Shown: piece after piece, positions 21,775 to 33,511 of the stretch
Layout: each line of letters opens with the position of its first letter
Position numbering within the stretch: position 1 is the first letter of the stretch
Translations under genes and position numbers: made by a program
The notes under the pieces: model-generated
Databases searched by the model: none
Told to the model about the DNA's origin: nothing
Seen by the model: the letters and a program-made list of their open reading frames with translations, nothing else
Origin: Pratylenchus scribneri
Lineage: Eukaryota > Nematoda > Chromadorea > Rhabditida > Pratylenchidae
Direction of reading: 5' to 3'
Length of the DNA: 64,000 nt
NCBI GenBank assembly: GCA_030063045.1
Contig: JAQSEB010000016.1
Span: 372,001-436,000, forward strand

Positions 21775-22206
21775 GTTCTGTTATAATAATTTTAATATTT
21801 TTCTTCATATCCAATTATTCCAAAAATAGTTAAAAATTTATTTCATTAAAACCTTTAAATACATCATTTTGGGCTAAAATATAAAATAAATGAAGGAAAG
21901 GTGGTGAAATATGTTTCATAATTTCAAAAAGGTCATTATTTTTCCAGTTCCATCATAAGAAAATTATTTGCATTTTTCATATAATGAAGAAATACACATC
22001 TGTTAGAAAGGGTTTGCATAGTTGATTGTTATTTTTATTCCTTTTTATTCAATGAATTTGTTTACAACAAACAAAAACAAATGTTTGTCTCTTTGTAAAT
22101 TTTTTTTAAAAGGGAATAATTTTATGTAATTTCATTCATTTTTATCCATTTTATATATATTTATAAATATTTTATTTAAATTAATTTTTAGAATTAATTT
22201 TTTATA
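21775..22206. other. Spacer between the two Helitron genes
   Basis: AT-rich; no gene. It must carry the promoter of the RPA-like gene. Nothing specific is seen. Confidence 0.4.
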
Positions 22207-23803
22207 ATGGAGGAAGAAAGCACAACACCACCAGCTTCACCACCACCAGCAAAAAAATCCAAAAAAACTCCTCTTAAACAGCTCCGAGTAGGGGAAAATA
22301 TGGTGTAAGTTATATTTTTTATATTTTTAAAATAAATTTTTCAATATTTTTATTTTTTAACATAACAAATAATTTTTAATTTTATTTCTTTCGATTTATA
22401 TGTATTTATTTAAAAATTTTAGTGATATCAAATTGTTGGTTGTTGCCAGTGATGCAGTCCGTTTGGTACGAGATTCCAAAGTCTATACATTCGTTGCAAC
22501 GGATGGATTTGATTTTGTGAATGTCACATGCTGGGAGAACAGTGTGGAAAGAATTATTCGTTCTCTGGGAACAGATTATTTGGTTCTTTTGAATATATTA
22601 TATAACATTTAAAAAATGTGTTTTTTTTAAGGGACGGACTTTTGCTTTCCGTGGATTCGGGACATCAGCTGTAGCGAAAGAATACAATTATGGAAGCGTG
22701 GATTTTGAATTGAAGCCCCGTGATGGATCTGAATTGATAATGATCAAGTCACCCGAGCATGGAATTGATGCAGTTGATTCAAAGGATTTTTTTGTTTATT
22801 TGGCCTCGAAATTTGCTTTGGATGAGAGTGAATTCCATCCTACGAAAATTGGAAATGTCAAGAAAGATGAAAAGTTTATGTAAGTTTTTATTTTTTATAA
22901 AAAAAATGATTATTTTTTAAAATAATTTATATAAAAAATTTAAAATTAAATATATTTTAGAATTATATTTAAATTATAGTGAGGTTGAGGCGGAATTGAT
23001 AAAGACTTCTTTGCGATCTGTCAAAGTCAAAGGGAATGACTCAAAAGTGTGTGATGTACAATTGGTGGCTGGCAAGAAAAAAACTCTTTTGACTGGTTGG
23101 AATATAATGGCTGATTTTCTGGACCAATTTCTTCGCGGAAAAGAGGTCATTTTTATTTCTATTTTTTTAAAATTTTATAATTATAGGGTTCTTTGATTAA
23201 ATTGCAAGGAATCGTACCGCGTGAATCTCCTCAAAAGGAGATTACTTTCCTCTTCACTCAATTATCCCGCATTGCTGTGAGTCAGAAAATCATCAACAGC
23301 GGAAATTTCACTTCGTTGATTTCCCTTAAGGGATCTCTTGGACTTTGTTCGTGTAAGTATATTTTTTACTTTCTCTATATGTTAATTAGGATTTATATTT
23401 TCTGAATTGCAAATGTTGATAATTTTTATTTAAAAAAAGAATAATTCATTTATTTTGGATAATAAAATCTATCAATTTTTAGTGAATATCCGTCTCAGTG
23501 TTGCTCGCAGTGTTTCAGTCAGCAGTTATAGTCGAAAAGAAGATGGCACTGTGTGTTCCGATGGCAAACACAAATGTCAATTCATCTTCCCGAATTCAAT
23601 CAAATTCCGTGTGGGTGATGAATTTTTGGTGAAAAATGGCAATATCAATTGGAGTGGTTGGTTTTTCTTTTTGCTTTTTTTATATTTCTATTTAAGATGG
23701 TGGCGTTTTGACAATCAGCATTTATTCATCAGAGGCTATTACGGTTTTGCCGAATAAAGAAATCGGCAAATGTGAAATTGGTGAATTGGATTATCCAGAA
23801 TGA
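22207..23803 (+). CDS. RPA-like OB-fold ssDNA-binding protein (intact, 7 exons)
   Basis: Exons 22207-22304, 22423-22582, 22632-22879, 22980-23145, 23187-23352, 23483-23656 and 23697-23803 give 372 residues ending in TGA. Donors include four GTAAGT sites, and phases agree throughout. After a Pro/Ser/Lys-rich N-terminus (residues 1-32) come two or three OB-fold-like modules. Module 1 (33-~130) has FVNVTCWENSVERII, GRTFAFRGFG and NYGSVDFELKPRDGSEL, the strand order of an RPA70 DNA-binding domain. Module 2 (~170-255) has DVQLVAGKKKTLLTGWN and SLIKLQGIVP. Module 3 is weaker. It lies 0.4 kb after the Rep/helicase gene on the same strand, inside the same insertion. Plant Helitrons are known to carry RPA-like genes, which supports a transposition role. 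A host gene captured or next to the element is the alternative. Confidence 0.75.
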
Positions 23804-24239
23804 TTCCTGGACTTAAATATTATAATATAATCATTATATGATTGAAGAATTTTTCACTATTTTTGCATAAAATTATTCAATTATTATTAATTTTTTTATT
23901 GAAAAATTTAATATTGGGGAAAATAAAATCGGAAAACAAAACATCAGTTTTTGAGAAAAAAAATTCCATTGGTAACATTAAAAGATCAATATTTGAGAAA
24001 AAAAACATTCAATGAACAAAAATACAAAATGTTCAAGAAAACAAAATCATCAAATATTTGGTAAAAATAAAAAGCAAAAATTTGGGAAAAGATGATTAGA
24101 ATGATGAATAGAGAGGATAATCAGTGAAATTTATTAAGATGAATGTTCCAAAATTAGATAAGAAATTTGTCCTTTCCAATGTTCTATAAATAGAAATGAA
24201 TGAGTTTTCCATTATTTGTTTATGAAAATGTTTTAACGA
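23804..24239. other. Right part of the Helitron region, end not resolved
   Basis: AT-rich with several TTTGAGAAAAAAA repeats between 23950 and 24010. The Helitron right end should be here, but no clear GC-rich hairpin followed by CTRR was found. Confidence 0.4.
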
Positions 24240-24329
24240 GTCAATTTATATTATGCTAGTGATTCAATTCGCGCAAATTTCGTTAAAGAAGAATGGCAAT
24301 TCAAGGAATTCGGACGTCTCCTCGAATAA
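24240..24329 (+). pseudogene. Last-exon remnant of a SPRY-family gene
   Basis: Plus-strand reading gives NLYYASDSIRANFVKEEWQF then KEFGRLLE and a stop (TAA 24327-24329). This matches the C-terminus of the gene at 2010-3342 (DLYCVGDSIRANFVKESWKF). Just upstream the expected Phe-Pro is Phe-stop. The sequence after the stop also resembles the 3' flank of that gene, and 24690-24800 resembles 35685-35790 after the gene ending at 35504. It is probably the far end of the gene starting at 13547. Confidence 0.8.
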
Positions 24330-25094
24330 GATGACAAGAATAATAATGGCTAGGAAAGAAAAATAAGAAGGATGGATTAATCAATTTAATTTAATTCCCA
24401 TATCATTATTCATTTAATTTATTTGATTTATTTTTTGAAGGAAATGAACAGATCCATCAAAATTCACTGATTTTTGATTCATTTAAATATTTCAATTTCG
24501 GATAAAAATAAATACATAAATGTTTTACTGCTTTCTATTGTGCTTTTAGTAACAATTAAAGAACAATTAAACTTTTTGCTATTTTAAATTTCTTTGATTA
24601 TATTCTATAAAAAATATATTGCTGAATGGAATTTTTTGATTTGATTTGGTAAGATTCTAAATTAAATATTTCTAATAAGACAAAGATCACCAAATTGATT
24701 CAAATGTTTTGCCGATGGCAATTTTCCCCAAACATTGCAATCAAATTCAAACAGACATTTGAGAATAAAAGCGGATTGATGAATTTTGTATCATTCTCCA
24801 AATTTTAGAAAAATTCCCTATTGTAAAATTCTCATTATGATTTTTTTCGTTTGCTGGGAAATTCCCAATAGGGGCTTCCACATCGATCGTATATGGCGCA
24901 CGGGGAATATGGCTTTTATACACATTGATTGTTGCAATTGTTTGCATTTGCATTCCATCTTTTTGAGGAAAAAAAAATTTTTAATATTGCATTAAGCTTA
25001 ATAAACTTAGCTAAAATTGAATAATGATAATTAGAAATAATTGATTTAAATGAGCATTATAAATAAAAATTAAATTTGTCGATAAATTAATTAA
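24330..25094. other. 3' flank of the SPRY remnant
   Basis: No gene. The stretch ATTCAAATGTTTTGCC(G/A)ATGGCAATTTTCCC is shared with the 3' flank of the intact gene ending at 35504. Confidence 0.5.
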
Positions 25095-25311
25095 ATTTTA
25101 AATACATTCGCTCTATAAACAGAATTGTCTCTGATTCGATTGCTTCTATGATCTATTAGCTCCATAAAACAGAATTTTCTCTGATTTGATTACTTCTATG
25201 ATCTATTAGCACCATAAACAGAATTGTCTCTGATATGATTACTTCTATGATCTATTAGCACCATAAACAGAATTGTCTCTGATTTGATTGCTTCTATGAT
25301 CAAATAGTCTT
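25095..25311. repeat. 49-50-bp tandem repeat, 4 copies
   Basis: Units contain CATAAACAGAATTGTCTCTG and TTCTATGATCTATTAGC, with CAGAATT recurring at 25120, 25170, 25219 and 25268. Confidence 0.9.
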
Positions 25312-25575
25312 TAGTAAGCGTGCATCGCTTTTTGATTGTTTGTCTGCGTGCATTTATCCTTTAGGGGGTGTGCATCGCTTTTTGATTGTTTGTCTGCGAG
25401 CATTTATCCTTTAGGGGGCGTGCATCGCTTTTTGATTGTTTGTCTGCGTGCATCGCTTTTTGATTGTTTGTCTGCGTGCATTTATCCTTTAGGGGGCGTG
25501 CATCGCTTTTTGATTGTTTGTCTGCGTGCATTTATCCTTTAGGGGGCGTGCATCGCTTTTTGATTGTTTGTAGGC
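25312..25575. repeat. 50-bp tandem repeat with one short unit
   Basis: TGCATCGCTTTTTGATTG recurs at 25321, 25371, 25421, 25449, 25499 and 25549, so units are 50 bp with one of 28 bp. Each carries TGTCTGCGTGCATTTATCC and TTTAGGGGG. The cysteine-rich open frame across it is an artefact. Confidence 0.9.
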
Positions 25576-25789
25576 GTACCACTGAATTTTAAACATCTAA
25601 TTAGATGCTAAATTTTAGAAAATTATAAAAAATCAAAAATGCATTTGCAGACATAATTCTCTATGATTTTTATGCACATGTAATGCCGGAGACATCCCTC
25701 TTGTCATTTCTCCTTCTTTCCTTTGTTTTTTACAACCAAAATTTTGCCATTATTTTTCCTTCTCACCTTGCCCAAATTTTTGTCTTTCA

Positions 25790-28285
25790 ATTATTTTTGG
25801 ATATAATAAATAGTGATAAAAGAAAAAACTAATCGAAAAAAGTGTCAATACCCATTCGAATATTTTCATAATAAATTTATTTTAATAGCATATTTCTTAA
25901 GTATCCTTATTGAAATTAATTTAGACTACTAAAATATAAATATTCTCTTTCATAGATACTTAGAAATAAATAAAATAGAAAATATCTCTCCATTTTTTAA
26001 ATACCCATTTGCATATTATAAAATTGATATAAATGTATTTATTTTTTTATTCTTAAGAAATTAAATTAAAAAATATATATTATTATGGTACGTTTAATAT
26101 TACATTTCAATTATTTATGGATATAATAAATAGTGATAAAAGAAAAAACTAATCAAAAAAAGTGTCAATACCCATTCGAATATTTTCATAATAAATTTAT
26201 TTTAATAGCATATTTCTTAAGTATCCTTATTGAAATTAATTTAGACTACTAAAATATAAATATCCTCTTTCATAGATACTTAGAAATAAATAAAATAGAA
26301 AATATCTCTCCATTTTTTAAATACCCATTTGCATATTATAAAATTGATATAAATGTATTTATTTTTTTATTCTTAAGAAATTAAATTAAAAAATATATAT
26401 TATTATGGTACGTTTAATATTACATTTCATTTATTTATGGATATAATAAATAGTGATAAAAGAAAAAACTAATCAAAAAAAGTGTCAATACCCATTCGAA
26501 TATTTTCATAATAAATTTATTTTAATAGCATATTTCTTAAGTATCCTTATTGAAATTAATTTAGACTACTAAAATATAAATATCCTCTTTCATAGATACT
26601 TAGAAATAAATAAAATAGAAAATATCTCTCCATTTTTTAAATACCCATTTGCATATTATAAAATTGATATAAATGTATTTATTTTTTTATTCTTAAGAAA
26701 TTAAATTAAAAAATATATATTATTATGGTACGTTTAATATTACATTTCAATTATTTATGGATATAATAAATAGTGATAAAAGAAAAAACTAATCAAAAAA
26801 AGTGTCAATACCCATTCGAATATTTTCATAATAAATTTATTTTAATAGCATATTTCTTAAGTATCCTTATTGAAATTAATTTAGACTACTAAAATATAAA
26901 TATTCTCTTTCATAGATACTTAGAAATAAATAAAATAGAAAATATCTCTCCATTTTTTAAATACCCATTTGCATATTATAAAATTGATATAAATGTATTT
27001 ATTTTTTTATTCTTAAGAAATTAAATTAAAAAATATATATTATTATGGTACGTTTAATATTACATTTCAATTATTTATGGATATAATAAATAGTGATAAA
27101 AGAAAAAACTAATCAAAAAAAGTGTCAATACCCATTCGAATATTTTCATAATAAATTTATTTTAATAGCATATTTCTTAAGTATCCTTATTGAAATTAAT
27201 TTAGACTACTAAAATATAAATATTCTCTTTCATAGCTATTTAGAAATAAATAAAATAGAAAATATCTCCATTTTTTAAATACCCATTTGCATATTATAAA
27301 ATTGATATAAATGTATTTATTTTTTTATTCTTAAGAAATTATAAAAAATATATATTATTATGGTACGTTTAATATTACATTTCATATATTTATGGATATA
27401 ATAAATAGTGATAAAAGAAAAAACTAATCGAAAAAAGTGTCAATACCCATTCGAATATTTTCATAATAAATTTATTTTAATAGCATATTTCTTAAGTATC
27501 CTTATTGAAATTAATTTAGACTACTAAAATATAAATATCCTCTTTCATAGATACTTAGAAATAAATAAAATATAAAATATCTCTCCATTTTTTAAATACC
27601 CATTTGCATATTATAAAATTGATATAAATGTATTTATTTTTTTATTCTTAAGAAATTATAAAAAATATATATTATTATGGTACGTTTAATATTACATTTC
27701 ATATATTTATGGATATAATAAATAGTGATGAAAAAAAAAACTAATCGAAAAAAGTGGCAATACCCATTCGAATATTTTCATAATAAATTTATTTTATGTG
27801 CATATTTCTTAATTAACTTGATTGAAATTAATTTAGACTACTAAAATATAAATATTCTCTTTCATAGCTATTTAGAAATAAATAAAATAGAAAATATCTC
27901 TCCATTTTTTAAATACCCATTTGCATATTATAAAATTGATATAAATGTATTTATTTTTTTTATTCTTAAGAAATTAAATTAAAAAATATATATTATTATG
28001 GTACATTTAATATTACATTTCATTTATTTATGGATATAATAAATAGTGATAAAAGAAAAAACTAATCGAAAAAAGTGGCAATACCCATTCGAATATTTTC
28101 ATAATAAATTTATTTTATGTGCATATTTCTTAATTAACTTGATTGAAATTAATTTAGACTACTAAAATATAAATATTCTCTTTCATAGCTATTTAGAAAT
28201 AAATAAAATAGAAAATATCTCTCCATTTTTTAAATACCCATTTGCATATTTTAAAATTGATATAAATGTATTTATTTTTTTTATT
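25790..28285. repeat. 320-bp tandem satellite, about 8 copies
   Basis: AGTGATAAAAGAAAAAACTA recurs at 25812, 26132, 26452, 26772, 27092, 27407, 27724 (variant) and 28045. The first five units are exactly 320 bp apart and almost identical; later ones carry small indels and a diverged segment (CTTAATTAACTTGATTG in place of CTTAAGTATCCTTATTG). The near-identity points to recent amplification. Confidence 0.95.
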
Positions 28286-30061
28286 GGAATAGAATCAACG
28301 GATGGGTCGATGACTCCGGGCTCCGGTCGACTTCTGTTTTTTTGAGAAAAATTTTCTTTTTTAGAACATTTTTTATTAAATTTGCATTTTAATGAAGTCA
28401 AAATAATATTAATTTATTCGTGAAGATTAAATTTATACTATTTTTAAAATTGTTTTACAAAAAATGAGTCGGAGTCAATTCGGAGCCAGAAAAAAATTTT
28501 TCCAGCTCCGGCTCCTCTCCGGAGCTGGAGCCGGAACTTAAAATTTTAAGTGCCGGAGCCCGGAGCCGGTGCCGGAGCTAAGAATTATGAAAAGCATAGC
28601 TCTGATCATAAATCAAACCTTCATTTTCTGCTGATATTGGTTTGAAAAAAAAAATAATACATAATAAAGAGTCAAAAAAATTGGGGGTGGAAAAATTGAA
28701 TAAATATCACGTAATAACGAGTTCAGAAAAATGAAGAAGTGAAGTAGAAATTGGGGGTAAAAGATGATGCTGATTTGGAAAGTAAATGGATTCGATTAGA
28801 AAAGACATTGGGAAGATATTAATTGCTGTAAAGAATTAACATTGTTGTAATCAAAGCGAAACTAATGTTAATACATGAAGAAATAATATTCGAGTCATGA
28901 TGAAGTCAAATAGAAGCAGCCTTGAAATATATGACCATAAGAAATTAAGAAATAAAGAAATGTTTAAATGAAACATTTCCAAGGAGAAAAATTTTGATTG
29001 ACTGGTTTCAGTAAGCCATTGATCATAAAGCCTAGGTGGAAAAGGAAGAAATTTTATTAATGTGAGCATGAGGTGGTAAAGAAGGAAATGTAGCTCATAT
29101 CTTTTTTTTGAATATAAAGACTTCTTATTACAAATGCAATATTATTGCAATTATGACGATTCCATATGTATTTTACTATCATTTATGATTATATTCTTTG
29201 CAGATTATATCATTTTCTATGCAGATTACAGCATACCTGATTATTCCATATGCAAATTAAAATTATTCTCGACTATTGAAATTCCGAAGTGGAAATGGAG
29301 GAAATCGGGATCAAGATAAACCGAAGTGGGAAAGGAAGAAATGGAACCGTAGTATGTATAGGTTGGAGGAAATTATCATCGGTAATCTAATTGGAAAATA
29401 CGGATACCAGATTATTTTTTATTTAGTTTAAATTCATTTAAAAATCCTATCTATATAATGTGTTAAACAAATCAAAATAAAATTATTTGCACCTCAATAT
29501 ATTTTTAATTTAAGCTATACTGTTCTTCGGGTGTGTCTAGTTAAGACTGGCAACAAATTCAATTGACATTATTGGATGATTTTGACGATATTTTATGATT
29601 TGACAATTTATTACTTTAGCGATAGCCAAAATTCCCCTAAATCTTTAGCCTCTGCAATTTCACATTCTCATCTCATTTATGTTCCGGCTATTCTAATTAT
29701 TTTTTTATTAAAATAAATTAAATATTATAAGAAAGATAAATTAGTCAAATCCGCTGAGCGAAAAATGATATTCAATAGGATGGGGAAAGGAAATCTAGGT
29801 ATGAAGTGAAGAAAAGTTAGTGGGATGAATATATAAAAAAAGAAAAATTTATTTAAGAATAAAAAATTAAATATTTTCTTAGAAAATCGATAATAGATGT
29901 CGGCTTTTTGATGGTGATTATGAAATAGCTAAAAAAGAAAGCAATTTTCTAGGTTAGGATAATGCAATTTTTTGGGTTAGGATTTGGCTAAATATGCAAT
30001 AATTTTTCGGGCAGAGCTAATTCTGCTAGCTAAAAAAGAAAGCAATTTTCTAGGTTAGGAT
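28286..30061. other. Gene-poor stretch with a GGAGCC-rich segment
   Basis: 28290-28345 and 28465-28580 are unusually GC-rich, with repeated CCGGAGC/GCTCCGG motifs that can pair with each other. The rest is AT-rich. Short frames at 28851-29069 (-) and 29134-29319 (+) have no supporting structure. Confidence 0.4.
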
Positions 30062-30837
30062 CAGGGGTGGAATCGAAATTTCGATTTCGATCGTCGAAAT
30101 TTCGATGTTTTAGTTTCGTTTCGATTTCGAAAAGTGTCGAATTTCGCAAAAAATTTCGAAAAAGGCAAAGGGGGGACCATTTGCTAGTTTCAATCAAAAA
30201 TTTGGTAAATTTTTTGAAACGAATTCCTTTTTTACTTAAAATTTTCTTATTTTTGCTCAAAATATTAGTTTTTTAATTTATTTTTCAATTATTAAATCAT
30301 CAAAATATGTTTTATAATTGTTTTATGAATAAAAAATGAAAAGTTCAAGATTTAATAATATTATTTTGATGGAAATGGCCAAACAATAATGTAACATGGA
30401 AAGAACCGCACCTAAAATAATCATTGAAAAAGAATCTAACAATTAATTTGTCATTTAAAAAAATATCAAATAAAAACTTATGAAAAAAAAATTGGGTTTT
30501 GGGTATTGGTTTCATTGTCAACTATTTTGCCAATAACAGAAACAAGAAAATTTGAAAAAGTTTCTTTTATTTCATCAAAATGCTAAACCCTACAATTTTA
30601 TTTTTTAAATATCAGTGAATATTATTTTTTTGGATAAAAATTTCACTTTTTTTTTATTTTCAGAATTTTTTTCCAATTTTTAAAGGATTTGGAAATTTTT
30701 TTGAAAAATTTCGATTTTCGATTTCGATTGTCGAAATTTCGACGTTTTAGTTTCATTTCGATTTCGATTTGGAAGTGATTTTCGATTTCGAAGCAAATTT
30801 CGATTTCGATTTTTTTGAGTTTCGAACCCAGCCCTGA
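30062..30837. mobile_element. TTTCGA-rich element with inverted ends, copy 2
   Basis: Starts CAGGGGTGGAATCGAAATTT and ends GAGTTTCGAACCCAGCCCTG, an imperfect inverted repeat. It shares the TTTCGATTTCGAT ends and the central TTTGAAACGAATxxC block with the copy at 5225-5770. It is longer than copy 1 by about 230 bp. No protein is encoded. Confidence 0.7.
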
Positions 30838-31113
30838 ATGCCTTGAGTTAAAAATGTTTTCTATTACAAAAATAATATATAAAATTTTTTCATATTTTGA
30901 GTTTGAGCTAAAACACAAAAATGCCGTATTATTACCATTTAATAAGAGCAAATATATTTTAAAATATTCAATTTGATCAAAAATATAAATGAATATTGAT
31001 GGATGATTCAATAAAACTATATCGAAAAAAGTAATGCATACCATGATTCAAAATAATAAGATATTTATTCATCTTCAATTTTTGCCTTTTTATATCAATA
31101 TCATTCGCAATTT

Positions 31114-32459
31114 TTATTCAAGGACACGTTTAAATTCCTTAAATCGCCATTCTTCTTTTCCAAAATTCGCATGAATTGATTCACTAGCATCATACAAAGT
31201 GACAGCCGGAAATAATTCTAGTTCGGAAAATTTCTTCGGCAATTTAATCTTCCCTGAATTTAAATTATTTTAGGGAAATTGTATTTAAAATTTTAATTTA
31301 TTAAGATTTACAAATATTTTTCAAATTTTTACCTAGCAATTTTCCATTGAATGTAGCAAAACATTCCATTGAATGTGGCTTCTGGATTATTCCAATGCCA
31401 ACATTATCTTTTCTAAAATATTCAATATCATTTCCGAATTTTTCATCGCTTCCATCAATAAAAATTCCTGCTTTGTTGCTAATTCCAATTGAATTTGAAT
31501 TTTCCCAATATCCAATGGTTCTGTCTTTTAATGGAAATTGTTGATCACAAAATCCAATGTGAATTGTACCATAACTAAATTATCATGGTAATATGAATTT
31601 TCATTAATTCATTTATATCACTTGGAAAATGTAAAATTTTTGGCCTATTCTAAATATATTTTTTAAGATAATAAATTTGTTTATTTATTTTCAAATAAAA
31701 TTAGGAAATCAAATTAATTTACCGATACGATTTGTTGAGAACTTGTACTTCAAAATAGAATGTAATTGTTGGTTTATTAATGTAATTTAAATTAAATTTG
31801 GGAATTGGCAAAATAGCGCGAATAGAATTCCACCCTAAAAATAATTGTTAAAATATTTTTTTAATCATAATTTTTACTATTTGATGGAACGGAAAATTTG
31901 ATGACAAGTCCTTCATCGGAAATTATTAATCCTGATCCACAATCTTCCTCATTCCATTTATTTTTTCTCAATGCCTGAAATAATTTATTATTTTTATAAT
32001 TTTCTATAGATATTTCACTTCTTTTATGCCAATGATCATTTTTTGAACATTACTGACGAAAATACCATTTGGCATTTTGGCCAGAAGACAAAAAGCATTT
32101 TCAATTGGCAGCGCGGCAAATAATTCATTCATTAATTCGACAGGAATTTGCCGGCGAGGAAGTACTTTTAGCTGAAAGAATAATGTTAATTAAAATTATA
32201 ATATTAAAAATGCTTACTAATTTTAAAAATAATTTACCTCCTTTAGATAATAAGCCTTCATACTGGCCATTTTTTCCTTTAATGTTTCATTTTCTTTTTT
32301 TAATTTCTCAATTTCTTCATCCTTTTCGTCAATTCCCATCATTATTTCATCCATCATTTTTCGCTTCTTAGTGGCAACTTCCACCTTCATTTTAATCTCA
32401 TCATTGTTAATTTCATTCCATTCATTTACAAATTTTTGCTTCAAATTTTGTTGATTCAT
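31114..32459 (-). CDS. Coiled-coil, F-box-like, SPRY-domain protein (intact, 6 exons)
   Basis: Exons 32459-32238, 32171-32019, 31974-31878, 31834-31723, 31574-31333 and 31253-31114 give 321 residues. Introns are 66, 44, 43, 148 and 79 bp, at the same positions and phases as in the gene at 2010-3342. Residues 1-74 are a Lys/Glu-rich coiled coil. Residues ~82-125 are the F-box-like segment (PVELMNELFAALPIENAF). The SPRY part shows RAILPIPKF, GFCDQQFPL, NSIGIS, NVGIGIIQKPHS, TFNGKLLG, LFPAVTL and NFGKEEWRFKEF. It diverges from the gene starting at 33512. Confidence 0.85.
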
Positions 32460-33511
32460 TTTGAATGTTGAATAAAATAATATTTATTATTATCAGAATT
32501 GTTAATTAATCTTTCTATAAAATTTATATATAATAAAATTGTATTTTTTATGCAATTTTAAAGTAAGATGACAATAAAAGATTGCTAATATTAATGAAAT
32601 GCACTCCTTTGGATATTGATATTATTTTTATTGAAACAAAATTTCATTAGGGAAGTTTTGAAAATGAAATATTCACAAAAGAGTATTTGGGCGCAATGCC
32701 ATTGTGATTGTGAGATTAAAAAATGGCAAAATTTTTTGAGATGAATGGGAAATTGCCTAGAGAAATATTTAGATATTTCATCAAAGGAAAAGAATTAAAA
32801 TATGGATTTTTGATAAAGGAGAATAATTCTTTGTGTTTCTTTCTCAAGGTCAATGAATGAACAATGACCCAACCAATTTTGTATCTTTTATTCATTCAAA
32901 ATTATAATTATTTTTCCCATTCCCTTCTATTTTCCCATATTGCCCCCACATTGTTGGGGATTCTGCAATATTAAAAAAATTTTGTTTGTTTGATTGAAAA
33001 TTCCCATTACGTAAAACAATTTTCGAATTCTTCAATCATTTATTGGAGCAATGGCAGTGGAGAATTTGAAAAATGCCTCATCAAAAATTTTCTCCATTGT
33101 TGATTTTTTGTCTTTTTATTTTTTTCCCATTCCATCAATGCAAATAGAAATGCCGCATTCTTCCCGGTGGCAAAAATGAGACTCTTATAATATTTGATTT
33201 ACGAGTACAAAGTACAATAAAGTACAATATGATTTCTCCAATTCTTTCCTATAAATACTTATGGAATAAGCCCAAAGTTATATTCTATCTTCGTCTCCAC
33301 TTTTACCATCAACCTAATATTCTTTGCTTTTTAATTATTTTTTCATATTTCCCTGATTCATTTCATTTATTTAGGACAAAATTCAATCCAAGAATTTAAG
33401 AGGAAAATGACTAAAATAAAATTTAATAAAATATTATGAAAATAAATTAATTCCATTTCAGTGATCAGTCAAAAATAAAAATATTTAAAATAATTAATTA
33501 AAGCCGAGAAA
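32460..33511. promoter_or_regulatory. Divergent intergenic region, pair 2
   Basis: The block at about 32812-32975 matches 12955-13150 in reverse complement. Nearer the plus-strand gene lie TATAAATACTTATGG (about 33250) and a repeated AAGTACAATA (33205-33228). No other gene is accepted here. Confidence 0.55.

Larger units (their letters stand above)
17363..24235 (+). mobile_element. Helitron (autonomous type, slightly damaged)
   Basis: The block holds a Rep/helicase gene and an RPA-like gene on the same strand. It lies between the first half of a SPRY-family gene (homology ends ~17362) and a last-exon remnant (from ~24240). Exact ends are not resolved: I could not find a convincing 5' TC end or a 3' hairpin followed by CTRR, and the middle of the SPRY gene is missing, so the site is not a simple insertion. 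The boundaries are therefore the limits of flanking gene homology. Confidence 0.75.

Noticed and set aside
24255..24262. CTAG followed by T as a possible Helitron 3' end
   Set aside because: The bases to its left (ATTTATATTATG) still align with the last exon of the SPRY gene, so it lies within gene sequence, and no hairpin precedes it.
25336..25542. 68-codon frame with repeated CLRASLFDCLSACIYPLGG
   Set aside because: Translation of the 50-bp tandem repeat.
32664..32744. 26-residue plus-strand frame with CHCDC, like the secreted family
   Set aside because: Too short, no signal peptide, no exons around it. It lies in the divergent promoter region; the resemblance to DCHC may be chance.
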